Under the pieces are notes generated by a model. That model had not been told where the DNA came from and ran no database searches. It was given only the letters and a program-made list of their open reading frames with translations. Shown in pieces: positions 1 through 6,636 of a stretch of DNA of 6,718 nt. Positions within the stretch are counted from its first letter, which is position 1; each line of letters begins with the position of its first letter. Made by a program: the position numbers and the translations under genes. Source of the stretch: Acidimicrobiaceae bacterium. Its GTDB lineage: Bacteria; Actinomycetota; Acidimicrobiia; Acidimicrobiales; Bog-793. The DNA lies in contig PMZN01000097.1 in the NCBI GenBank assembly GCA_003170375.1, positions 20,866 to 27,583 of the forward strand, written 5' to 3'.

Positions 1-2543
1 GGCGCCCGGACAAATCGCGCAACCTGATCCGGGACCGCCTTCAAGTAGTCGGTGACGGCAACTATCGGACCCTGCGCGTCTGCGAGCGCACTAGTCACGT
101 AGGGCACTCGGGGCGCGCTCTCGGGATGGAGCCGGTTCCAGCGCTCGACTTCCAGGCCGTCCTCCCTGAGCGCCTTGTAGCTCGTGACGGACCACGCTTC
201 GGCCGTCACGCCCCAGTCCGATGCGAGAAGCTCACGCGCTTGCATCGCGGCCTGCCACGCGGGACCGGAGAAGAGGACCGTGGCCGAACGGCCAGCGGCG
301 CTCTCGGCCTCGCGGGGTCCCGCAAAGCGGTAGATGCCGCGAAGTATCCCCGCTCTTATGCTCGCGGCCGCCTCTGCTTGCAGAGCCTCGTCGCCCTCCG
401 GCACCGGGACCGCAGGCATCGGATAGTTCTCGTTGTAGAGCGTCAGGTAGTAGATGCAGTCTTCGGCCTGGGGGCCGAACATGTGGTCGAGCCCGCGCTC
501 GACGATGGTCGCCATCTCGTAGGCGAACGCCGGGTCGTAGGCGTGGACCGTCGGCACGACCGAGGCCAAGAGCAGTGAATGGCCGTCCTCGTGCTGGAGC
601 CCCTCGCCGTTCATGGTCGTCCGCCCTGCGGTGCAGCCCATCAGGAAACCACGCGCCCGCGCGTCAGCCGCCTGCCAGATCAGGTCCCCCACTCGCTGGA
701 ACCCGAACATCGAATAGAAGAGGTAGATCGGCAGCATTGGCATGGACCACGTCGCGTACGAGGTCCCGGCCGCCTGGAAGCTCGCCATCGCACCAGCCTC
801 CGTGATGCCCTCTTCCAGGATCTGGCCTGTGCGATCCTCGGAGTACGAGAGAAGCAGGCCGGCATCGACGGCCTTGTAGAGCTGACCCTCCGGGGCGTAG
901 ATCTTCACCTCCGCGAAGAGCGCGTCGAGCCCGAACGTGCGTCCTTCGTCGGGCACGATGGGGACGACGTACTTGCCGATGCCGGGGTCCCGGAGCAAGT
1001 TGCGCAGCAGCCTCGCGAACGCCATGGTCGTAGAGACGGGCTGGCCGCGCGAGCCGAGCGCGAACTCGGCAAAAGTTGCCGGCTCCGGCGCGGGAAGCCC
1101 GAGAAGTCCGCGACCGCGGACGACCCGGTTCGGCAGGTGCCCGCCGAGCGCACGGCCGCGAGCCGTCAAGTACTCGTGCACCGGCGATCCTGCAGGTGGG
1201 CGATAGTAAGGCGGCGCCTCCGCGTCGAGCGCTTCGTCGGGGATCTCCTCGTGCAGGTGCAACCTGTCGCGTAGCACCCGGAGCTGGTCCTTCGTCATCT
1301 TCTTGATCTGGTGGGTGGCATTGCGCGCTTCGATCTCGGGCCCGAGCGTCCAACCTTTGATGGTCTTCGCCAAGATCGCGGTCGGCGCCCCGATCTCCTC
1401 GGTGGCCGCCTTGTACGCGGCGTAGAGCTTGCGGTAGTCGTGCCCGCCACGGGGCAAGGTCTGCAGCTCCGCGTCCGACAGGTGTTCCACGAGCTTGCGC
1501 AGGCGGGGATCGGGGCCGAAGAAGTTCTCGCGGATGTACGCGCCGGATTCGGTGGCGAGTGTCTGGAAGTCGCCGTCGAGCGTCGTGTTCATCTTGTGGA
1601 GGAGCACGCCGTCGACGTCACGCGCCAGCAGTTCGTCCCAGCGCCTGCCCCAGATGACCTTGATGACGTTCCAGCCGCAACCTCGGAGCAACGCCTCCAG
1701 TTCCTGGATGATCTTGCCGTTGCCCCTGACCGGCCCGTCGAGGCGTTGAAGGTTGCAGTTGACGACGAAAGTGAGGTTGTCGAGGCGCTCGCGCGCCGCG
1801 AGGCTGAGCGCGGCGCGCGTCTCCGGCTCGTCGAACTCGCCGTCCCCGACGAAGGACCACACCCGCGACTGGGTCGTGTCAGCAAGCTCACGGTGCACGA
1901 GATAACGATTGAAGCGCGCCTGGTATATGGCCGTCAGTGGGCCGAGGCCCATCGAGACCGTCGGGAACTCCCACCAGTCGGGCATGAGGCGAGGGTGCGG
2001 GTAGCTGGCCAGGCCCTTGCCACCGACCTCGAAACGGTAGTTGTCGAGCTCGTCGTCTCCCAGCCGACCCTCGACATACGCGCGGGCGTAGATGCCCGGC
2101 GAAGCGTGGCCCTGGAAGAACACCTGGTCGCCAGCCGTGCCATTGGCCTTGCCCCTGAAGAAATGGTTGAAGCCAACTTCGTAGAGAGACGCGGAGCTCG
2201 CGAAGGTCGAGAGGTGGCCGCCGATACCGGGATCGCGCATGTTCGCCCGCGTGACCATGACGGCCGCGTTCCAACGTATGTAGCGGCGAATCCGGCGCTC
2301 GAGGTCCTCGTCACCGGGGAACCAGGGCTCGGCCCGGGCCGGGATCGAGTTGATGTACGGGCTCGAGACGGTCGAAGGGAAGCCGACCTGGTTGGAGCGC
2401 GCTCTCTCCAGCAGCTTCATCAGGAGGAACTGGGCGCGTGGCCGGCCGCCCACCTCGACGACGGCATCGAAGGAGTCCAGCCACTCGGCGGTCTCCTCGG
2501 GATCAATATCGGGCAGCTGATATGAGAAACCATCGATGATCAC
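1..2543 (-). CDS. aceE: Pyruvate dehydrogenase E1 component, homodimeric type (C-terminus cut by window edge)
   Basis: This is the thiamine-diphosphate-dependent E1 subunit of the cytosolic pyruvate dehydrogenase complex; it decarboxylates pyruvate and acetylates the E2 lipoyl group. An uninterrupted frame of 847 codons runs from a GTG at 2543 off the left edge. Compared with remembered E. coli AceE, about 65-75 C-terminal residues are missing. Visible landmarks are LPDIDPEET near the N-terminus, FQGHASPG with H146, the diphosphate/Mg motif GDGEFDEPE (D234) ending at NCN (N264), the active-site loop HQIKKM (H411), the cofactor-activating glutamate in EEGITEAG (E582), and GEGLQHEDGHS. D234, N264, H146 and H411 all sit four residues beyond E. 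coli D230, N260, H142 and H407. The start is well constrained: an in-frame TGA lies at 2612-2610 and no ATG, GTG or TTG occurs between it and 2543. The N-terminus is therefore about 25-30 residues shorter than the mycobacterial protein. No strong Shine-Dalgarno sequence precedes it. It is transcribed divergently from rnhA. Confidence 0.97.
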   Translation of the reverse strand, partial: MIIDGFSYQLPDIDPEETAEWLDSFDAVVEVGGRPRAQFLLMKLLERARSNQVGFPSTVSSPYINSIPARAEPWFPGDEDLERRIRRYIRWNAAVMVTRANMRDPGIGGHLSTFASSASLYEVGFNHFFRGKANGTAGDQVFFQGHASPGIYARAYVEGRLGDDELDNYRFEVGGKGLASYPHPRLMPDWWEFPTVSMGLGPLTAIYQARFNRYLVHRELADTTQSRVWSFVGDGEFDEPETRAALSLAARERLDNLTFVVNCNLQRLDGPVRGNGKIIQELEALLRGCGWNVIKVIWGRRWDELLARDVDGVLLHKMNTTLDGDFQTLATESGAYIRENFFGPDPRLRKLVEHLSDAELQTLPRGGHDYRKLYAAYKAATEEIGAPTAILAKTIKGWTLGPEIEARNATHQIKKMTKDQLRVLRDRLHLHEEIPDEALDAEAPPYYRPPAGSPVHEYLTARGRALGGHLPNRVVRGRGLLGLPAPEPATFAEFALGSRGQPVSTTMAFARLLRNLLRDPGIGKYVVPIVPDEGRTFGLDALFAEVKIYAPEGQLYKAVDAGLLLSYSEDRTGQILEEGITEAGAMASFQAAGTSYATWSMPMLPIYLFYSMFGFQRVGDLIWQAADARARGFLMGCTAGRTTMNGEGLQHEDGHSLLLASVVPTVHAYDPAFAYEMATIVERGLDHMFGPQAEDCIYYLTLYNENYPMPAVPVPEGDEALQAEAAASIRAGILRGIYRFAGPREAESAAGRSATVLFSGPAWQAAMQARELLASDWGVTAEAWSVTSYKALREDGLEVERWNRLHPESAPRVPYVTSALADAQGPIVAVTDYLKAVPDQVARFVRA

Positions 2544-2646
2544 GCCACCAGTCTCGCGCCCACAGAGCGGCTTTCCGGCCGCGTAAGTCCAAGAATCGCT
2601 CGAGCCGGGTCATCGGGCCGTCCGACGGGCCGCAAGCAGGCACCCG
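2544..2646. promoter_or_regulatory. Divergent intergenic region between aceE and rnhA
   Basis: This 103-bp gap separates the divergent aceE and rnhA starts and should carry the aceE promoter and at least part of the rnhA promoter. The divergent layout is seen directly; the promoter role is inferred. No convincing -35/-10 pair is visible on either strand. The heptamer CGGGCCG occurs twice about five bases apart near the rnhA side (about 2614-2632), and a TTGGAC-like hexamer lies on the aceE strand near 2587-2592 without a matching -10 at the right distance. No terminator is expected here, and none is seen. Confidence 0.4.
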
Positions 2647-3144
2647 ATGCCCAACAGGACCAGGCAGAATGACTCCGTGACGCTGTTCGAGGATCTAAAT
2701 CCTGCCACCGTGGTGTTCACCGATGGCGCGTGTGTCGGCAACCCCGGCCCGGGCGGATGGGCGTGGGCGGTCTCCGACGAGGACTACGAGAGCGGGCACG
2801 CGGAGAAGACGACCAATCAGCGCATGGAGGTCACCGCCGTTCTCCGAGCCCTTGGCGCCATCAGCGGTCACGTTCATGTCGTGAGCGACTCCACCTACGT
2901 CGTCAACTGCTTCAGCCAACGATGGTGGGCGGGATGGCGCGCGCGGGGGTGGAAGAATTCCCGCGGCGAGCCGGTCGCGAACCAGGACCTGTGGCGCCCG
3001 CTCATCGACGAGGTCGTCGATGCGAGGCGCGGCCAGATCAAGCTGAGCTGGGTGAAGGGACACTCCGGCGACCCCATGAACGAGCTCGTCGACAGGCTCG
3101 CGGTCGAGGCCGCCCGCTTCCAGCGGGGGGCGCGCGCTGGCTGA
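2647..3144 (+). CDS. rnhA: Ribonuclease HI
   Basis: This cytosolic endonuclease degrades the RNA strand of RNA:DNA hybrids, such as lagging-strand primers and R-loops. The 165-residue frame is a single RNase H domain with every catalytic residue in place: D26 in FTDGACVGNPGPGG, E61 in NQRMEVTA, D81 in VSDSTYVV, H139 in WVKGHSG and D149 in ELVDRLA. These correspond to E. coli D10, E48, D70, H124 and D134. The Trp- and Arg-rich stretch RWWAGWRARGWKN (92-104) matches the basic protrusion that grips the hybrid, so this is the bacterial type I enzyme. The length is near the usual 150-160. The start is uncertain: ATG 2647 has only a weak AGG upstream, while GTG 2677 would begin the protein at MTLFEDLNP, put the first catalytic Asp at residue 16, and lies six bases after a CAGAAT box. 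The first ten residues may therefore be untranslated. Confidence 0.96.
   Translation: MPNRTRQNDSVTLFEDLNPATVVFTDGACVGNPGPGGWAWAVSDEDYESGHAEKTTNQRMEVTAVLRALGAISGHVHVVSDSTYVVNCFSQRWWAGWRARGWKNSRGEPVANQDLWRPLIDEVVDARRGQIKLSWVKGHSGDPMNELVDRLAVEAARFQRGARAG
2665..2670 (+). promoter_or_regulatory. Possible -10 box for a leaderless rnhA start at GTG 2677
   Basis: CAGAAT differs from the actinobacterial -10 pattern TAGAAT/TANNNT at the first base only. It ends six bases before the in-frame GTG at 2677, which is the spacing expected when transcription starts at the start codon itself. No clear -35 hexamer is seen about 17 bases upstream. If it is real, rnhA begins at 2677. This is an inference from spacing and could be chance. 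Confidence 0.25.
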
Positions 3145-3154
3145 GCCGCAATCG

Positions 3155-3178
3155 ACTCCGCTTACTCGCGTCCGGAGT
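3155..3178. repeat. Inverted repeat between rnhA and the aldo/keto reductase
   Basis: ACTCCG at 3155-3160 and its exact reverse complement CGGAGT at 3173-3178 are separated by 12 bases; a flanking G·U pair (3154/3179) could add one more pair in RNA. It begins ten bases after the rnhA stop and ends six bases before a TAATCT box. It could be an operator next to the reductase promoter or a weak hairpin behind rnhA. No T-tract follows, so a classical intrinsic terminator is unlikely. Confidence 0.35.
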
Positions 3179-3184
3179 TCCAGA

Positions 3185-3190
3185 TAATCT
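3185..3190 (+). promoter_or_regulatory. Candidate -10 element of the aldo/keto reductase promoter
   Basis: TAATCT fits the TANNNT -10 pattern and stands out in GC-rich surroundings. It ends five bases before GTG 3196 and eight bases before ATG 3199, and there is no Shine-Dalgarno sequence, so the mRNA is probably leaderless or nearly so. The -35 region (about 3162-3167, TTACTC) is a poor match to TTGACA. This is inference from sequence and spacing only. Confidence 0.45.
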
Positions 3191-3198
3191 CCAACGTG

Positions 3199-4179
3199 AT
3201 GCGATATGTAGAAGTAGGTGGAGAGAAGGTCTCGGCGATCGGCCTGGGCGCCTGGCAATTCGGGTCGAGAGAATGGGGATACGGCTCCCATTACGCCGAG
3301 CACGACGCCGTCGACATCGTCCATCGTGCCCTCGATCTCGGCATGAACCTCATAGATACCGCGGAGATCTACGGTTTCGGCCGCTCCGAGCGGATCGTCG
3401 GCCGCGCGATCGCGGACCGGCGGGCGGAGGTGTTCCTGGCTTCCAAGGTCCTCCCGATCTTTCCCGTGCGGACGGTCGTCGCCCGGCGGGCGGCGGGGAG
3501 CGCACGTCGACTCGGCGTCGCCCAGATGGACCTCTATCAGCTCCACTGGCCGAACCCGGTGGTCCCCCTCACCGAGCAGATGGCGGCGATGCAGGGCCTC
3601 CAACGCAGCGGCGAGATCCGCCACATAGGGGTGAGCAACTACTCCCTCGAGCGCTGGCAGGCCGCGGAGGGCGCCCTCGGTGGACCGGTCTTGTCCAACC
3701 AGGTCCGGTTCAACCTCGTAGACCGTCGGCCACTCAAAGCTTTGACCGAATGGGCGGCGGCGAACGACCGTGTGGTGATCGCGTACAGCCCGCTCGCGCA
3801 GGGTCTGCTGTCGGCGCGTTATGACTCGGGACACCGCCCGACGGCGATGCGCGCGAAGTCGGCCGCCTTCCTGCCAGAGAACCTCGACCGTGCCCGGCTG
3901 CTGCTCGACGCTCTGCGCGAAGTCGCCGCCCGCCATGACGCCACGGCGTCTCAGGTGGCCCTGGCCTGGCTGATCGGCCATCCGAACGTCGTCGCCATAC
4001 CGGGTGCCAGCACGGTCGCGCAGCTGCAGCGCAACGCCGAGGCCGCCGACCTCGATCTCACCGCCGAGGACGAGCATCGGCTCCTGGACGCTGCCGAGGC
4101 GTACCGTCCTCTCCACGGGATGGCGGCTGTGCCCTCACTCGTGAAGATCCGGGCTTCGAGAACCGGTCGCAGACCGTAG
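3199..4179 (+). CDS. Aldo/keto reductase family oxidoreductase
   Basis: This is a soluble NAD(P)H-dependent oxidoreductase of the aldo/keto reductase superfamily, a TIM barrel of about 326 residues, which is normal for the family. The full catalytic tetrad is visible: D53 and Y58 in DTAEIYG, K83 in ASKV and H116 in QLHWP. Further family markers are IGVSNYS (S146-N147), SNQVRFNL (N167-Q168), AYSPLAQGLL, and the C-terminal cofactor motif IPGAST with Q275 and N279, which usually contacts the adenosine 2'-phosphate of NADPH. NADPH preference is therefore likely but not proven. The physiological substrate cannot be assigned. ATG 3199 is chosen because the family normally opens with a short MRY-type strand; GTG 3196, directly before it, adds one residue and is equally possible. 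A TAATCT box and an inverted repeat lie just upstream, which suggests its own promoter. The NylA-like amidase follows after 35 bp, so the two may share a transcript. Confidence 0.93.
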   Translation: MRYVEVGGEKVSAIGLGAWQFGSREWGYGSHYAEHDAVDIVHRALDLGMNLIDTAEIYGFGRSERIVGRAIADRRAEVFLASKVLPIFPVRTVVARRAAGSARRLGVAQMDLYQLHWPNPVVPLTEQMAAMQGLQRSGEIRHIGVSNYSLERWQAAEGALGGPVLSNQVRFNLVDRRPLKALTEWAAANDRVVIAYSPLAQGLLSARYDSGHRPTAMRAKSAAFLPENLDRARLLLDALREVAARHDATASQVALAWLIGHPNVVAIPGASTVAQLQRNAEAADLDLTAEDEHRLLDAAEAYRPLHGMAAVPSLVKIRASRTGRRP

Positions 4180-4203
4180 CGGCACCGGATCGGGGGCCCG
4201 AAC

Positions 4204-4210
4204 GGGGGGG
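4204..4210 (+). promoter_or_regulatory. G-run acting as an unusual ribosome binding site for the amidase
   Basis: Seven consecutive G residues end four bases before the GTG start at 4215. With one G·U wobble, a G-run can pair with the CCUCC of 16S rRNA, so it may serve as the Shine-Dalgarno sequence; no AGGAGG-like alternative is present. A second run of five G lies at 4192-4196, inside a weak TCGG/CCGA hairpin (4190-4201). Homopolymers of this length are also sites of sequencing length errors, though an error here would not change any reading frame. Confidence 0.4.
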
Positions 4211-4214
4211 CGTA

Positions 4215-5648
4215 GTGGACGAGCAGCTGACCTGGAAGGACGCGACGGCGCAGGCTGGACTTGTCCGGTGTGGCGAGATGTCCCCGCTCGAGCTCGTCGA
4301 CGCGGCCATCGAGCGGATCGGCCGATGCGATCCTGCGCTGAATGCTGTCATCCACCGCCAGTTCTCCACCGCCCGCACCCAGGCGGCCGGGGAGCTGCCC
4401 GACGGGCCGTTTCGGGGCGTGCCGATCCTGCTCAAGGACCTCGGCGCCCCACAGGCGGGAGAGCCCTACTGCGAGGGGACTTCCTTCGCGAAGGCTGCCG
4501 GCTATCGCGCCGAGCGGGACAGCTTCCTCGTCCAGCGGTTCAAGAAGGCGGGCTTCGTGGTGCTCGGTCGTACGAACACCCCCGAGCTCGGGACGGCGAT
4601 CACCACCGAGCCGCTCGCGTTCGGGCCGACGCGCAACCCCTGGAGCACCGAGCACTCGAGCGGCGGCTCGTCGGGCGGCTCGGCGGCAGCTGTCGCGTCC
4701 GGCATGGTGGCCGTCGCCCACGGCAATGACGGCGGTGGTTCGATCCGCATCCCGGCGAGCTGCTGCTCGCTCTTCGGTCTGAAGCCGAGCCGGGGCCGCG
4801 TGAGCAAGGGTCCGGTAGGGGGCGATTCCTGGAACGGCTTCTCCGTCGACCACGTGCTCGTGCGGACCGTTCGCGACTCGGCAGCGGTCCTGGACCAGAT
4901 CGCCGGTTACCGGCCGGGTGACACGTTCGCCGCGCCGCGGCCTGCCCGGCCGTTCTCACAAGAAGTGGGCGCCAACCCTGGCCGGCTCCGGGTCGCTCTC
5001 CTCGACGACACCGTGCAGGCGGGTTTTCGGGCCGATCCGGAATGCTCGCAGGCGGTGCGGCTCGCAGGCCGGCTGCTCGAGTCGCTCGGCCACGAGGTGG
5101 AGATCGCCCACCCGGCCTCGCTCGCCGAGCCCGAGTTCCAGCGCCACTTCCTCGTCGTCGTGGCGACCGCCGTGGCCGTGGCGTTGACCGAATGGTCGCA
5201 GCTCCTGGGCAGGCAAGTCTCGGCCGAGGAGTACGAGCCGGCCAACTCGCTGCTGGCGGCTCTCGGCCGGTCCACCACCGCCCCTGAGTATCTCGAGTCC
5301 GTCCTCTGGCTCGAGGGCTTCCGGCGCCGCACCATCGCCTTCTGGTCCGAGCAGGGCTTCGACCTCCTCTGCACGCCGGTGCTGGCACAGTCCCCGGCCC
5401 GGCTCGGCGAGCTCTCCGACCCGGTGAACGGCGCCGTCAAGGAGTCCGAGACGCTCCAGTTCACCGCTCAGTTCAACGTGAGCGGCCAGCCGGCCGCCTC
5501 GCTGCCGCTCCACTGGACCCCGGGAGGGCTGCCGATCGGGGTGCAGCTCGTCGCCGACTACGGGCGGGAGGACGTTCTCATCCGCGTCTCGAGCCAGCTC
5601 GAGGAGGCAAGTGGATGGGCGGACCGCAGGCCGGCCGTGCGCGCGTGA
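4215..5648 (+). CDS. Amidase signature family hydrolase, similar to 6-aminohexanoate cyclic-dimer hydrolase (NylA)
   Basis: This is a serine hydrolase of the amidase signature family, predicted to be cytosolic (no signal peptide), that cleaves amide bonds with a Ser-cisSer-Lys triad. K74 lies in LLKDL, cis-S152 in GGSSGGSAAAVASG, and nucleophile S176 in GNDGGGSIRIPAS. The 24-residue gap between the serines matches FAAH (217/241). All three triad residues sit two positions beyond the NylA triad as remembered (72/150/174). NylA-like text also includes WKDATAQAGLVRCGEMS at the start, GYRPGDTFAAP (231-241), NPGRLRV (254-260), FNVSGQPA (420-427) and LPIGVQLV (439-446) followed by DYGRED. The 477-residue length is typical. 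A GatA role is unlikely because no gatB or gatC is nearby. NylA homologues are widespread with unknown natural substrates, so cyclic-dimer activity is not implied; the natural substrate could be a lactam, cyclic amide or aryl amide. The GTG start is preceded by a G-run. It lies 35 bp after the aldo/keto reductase, a possible two-gene operon. Confidence 0.92.
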   Translation: MDEQLTWKDATAQAGLVRCGEMSPLELVDAAIERIGRCDPALNAVIHRQFSTARTQAAGELPDGPFRGVPILLKDLGAPQAGEPYCEGTSFAKAAGYRAERDSFLVQRFKKAGFVVLGRTNTPELGTAITTEPLAFGPTRNPWSTEHSSGGSSGGSAAAVASGMVAVAHGNDGGGSIRIPASCCSLFGLKPSRGRVSKGPVGGDSWNGFSVDHVLVRTVRDSAAVLDQIAGYRPGDTFAAPRPARPFSQEVGANPGRLRVALLDDTVQAGFRADPECSQAVRLAGRLLESLGHEVEIAHPASLAEPEFQRHFLVVVATAVAVALTEWSQLLGRQVSAEEYEPANSLLAALGRSTTAPEYLESVLWLEGFRRRTIAFWSEQGFDLLCTPVLAQSPARLGELSDPVNGAVKESETLQFTAQFNVSGQPAASLPLHWTPGGLPIGVQLVADYGREDVLIRVSSQLEEASGWADRRPAVRA

Positions 5649-5701
5649 CCGCCTCGATCGCACCTGCTGCAAGGCGATTCTGGCTCGGAACGCGAAATGG
5701 T

Positions 5702-5710
5702 GACTAGTCT
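5702..5710 (+). promoter_or_regulatory. Candidate cysD -10 element overlapping an 8-bp palindrome
   Basis: The perfect palindrome GACTAGTC (5702-5709) overlaps TAGTCT (5705-5710), a TANNNT match whose end is 11 bases before ATG 5722. A second TANNNT match, TACTCT, lies at 5714-5719, too close to the ATG to be its -10. There is no Shine-Dalgarno sequence before the ATG, so a very short or absent leader is likely. The gap between the amidase stop and cysD is 73 bp and shows no terminator. No convincing -35 is seen. The promoter call is inference. Confidence 0.4.
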
Positions 5711-5721
5711 GCCTACTCTCA

Positions 5722-6636
5722 ATGGCCCACCGTCTCTCCCACCTTGACACGCTCGCGTCTGAGGCGATCCACATCATTCGTGAAGTGGTCGCCGAATTCG
5801 AGCGGCCTGCTCTCCTGTTCTCCGGCGGCAAGGACTCCGCAGTGCTGCTCCATCTGGCCGCCAAGGCCTGCCGGCCGCAGCGCCTCCCGTTCCCGATCGT
5901 GCACGTCGATACCGGGCACAACTTCCCCGAGGTCCTCGAGTACCGCGATCAGCAGGTGAACAAGCTCGAGGTTCGGCTCGTCGTCGGCTCGGTACAGGAG
6001 GACATCGACCGCGGCTCGATCGTCGAGCAACCGGTGCCCGGCGCCACCCGCAACCGGCTGCAGACCTTCACCCTGCTCAGGGTGCTCGAGGAGAACCGCT
6101 ATGACGCGGTCTTCGGAGGGGGACGGCGCGACGAGGAGAAGGCAAGGGCCAAAGAGCGGGTGTTCTCGCTACGCGACGAGTTCGGCCAATGGGACCCGCG
6201 TGCGCAACGGCCGGAGCTGTGGGACCTCTACAACACGCGGCACAGGCCCGGGGAGCACTTCCGGGTCTTCCCGCTCTCGAACTGGACCGAGCTCGACATC
6301 TGGCAGTACATCGACGAACAGGACCTCGAGCTACCCCAGATCTACTTCGCGCACAGGCGCACGGTCTTCCGCCGCACCGGCATGCTCCTCGCGGTCGGGC
6401 CCTGGACCCAGCCGCGCGCCGGCGTCGCTAGCGAGCAGCCCTTCGAGACGACCGTGCGGTACCGGACGGTCGGCGACATGACCTGCACAGCCGCTGTCGA
6501 GTCAACGGCGAGCACTCCCGCGGAGATCATCGTGGAGACCGCGGTCACGAGGGTGAGCGAGAGGGGCGCGACGCGCGCGGATGACCGTTTCTCCGACGCG
6601 GCCATGGAGGACCGCAAGCGGGAGGGCTACTTCTAG
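5722..6636 (+). CDS. cysD: Sulfate adenylyltransferase subunit 2 (ATP sulfurylase small subunit)
   Basis: CysD is the catalytic adenylyltransferase half of heterodimeric ATP sulfurylase. It joins ATP and sulfate to form adenosine 5'-phosphosulfate (APS) in the cytosol, driven by GTP hydrolysis in CysN. The 304-residue protein is the usual length. It has the PP-loop SGGKDS at 34-39, [10 protein letters not shown] at 61-70, the conserved [14 protein letters not shown] at 133-146, [14 protein letters not shown], and the hallmark C-terminus [10 protein letters not shown]. This separates it from the related CysH PAPS/APS reductases, which end differently and carry a C-terminal cysteine motif. The frame is intact. 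The ATG at 5722 gives the expected N-terminus and lacks a Shine-Dalgarno sequence, with TANNNT boxes just upstream. Its stop TAG overlaps the GTG start of cysN by one base, implying translational coupling and matched subunit amounts. Confidence 0.98.
   Translation: MAHRLSHLDTLASEAIHIIREVVAEFERPALLFSGGKDSAVLLHLAAKACRPQRLPFPIVHVDTGHNFPEVLEYRDQQVNKLEVRLVVGSVQEDIDRGSIVEQPVPGATRNRLQTFTLLRVLEENRYDAVFGGGRRDEEKARAKERVFSLRDEFGQWDPRAQRPELWDLYNTRHRPGEHFRVFPLSNWTELDIWQYIDEQDLELPQIYFAHRRTVFRRTGMLLAVGPWTQPRAGVASEQPFETTVRYRTVGDMTCTAAVESTASTPAEIIVETAVTRVSERGATRADDRFSDAAMEDRKREGYF

Noticed and set aside
579..1274. Plus-strand open frame of 231 codons and its overlapping neighbours within aceE
   Set aside because: The minus strand encodes conserved E1 sequence without a break through this whole stretch (checked codon by codon for 1021-1320), so these are shadow frames.
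1311..2525. Open frame of 404 codons on the plus strand, opposite aceE
   Set aside because: It lies wholly antisense to a well-conserved aceE. Its Arg-, Val- and Glu-rich translation has no recognisable domain. Stop-free antisense frames are common in GC-rich genes.
3145..3198. Intrinsic terminator after rnhA
   Set aside because: The inverted repeat has only six pairs, a 12-base loop and no following T-tract. It is listed as a possible operator instead.
2695..4116. Minus-strand open frame of 473 codons spanning rnhA and the aldo/keto reductase
   Set aside because: It is unusually long and crosses a gene boundary, but both sense genes have complete catalytic motifs and the antisense product shows no known motif. 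It is best explained by codon bias.
4215..5648. GatA subunit of aspartyl/glutamyl-tRNA amidotransferase
   Set aside because: It shares the amidase signature, but no gatB or gatC is adjacent and the sequence blocks outside the core match NylA-type amidases better.
4956..5921. Minus-strand open frame of 321 codons across the amidase-cysD junction
   Set aside because: It is antisense to two clearly identified genes, the translation is low in complexity and resembles no known family, and its upstream region shows no ribosome binding site.
5722..6636. PAPS/APS reductase (CysH) instead of CysD
   Set aside because: The [14 protein letters not shown] block, the [10 protein letters not shown] end and the coupled cysN all indicate CysD.
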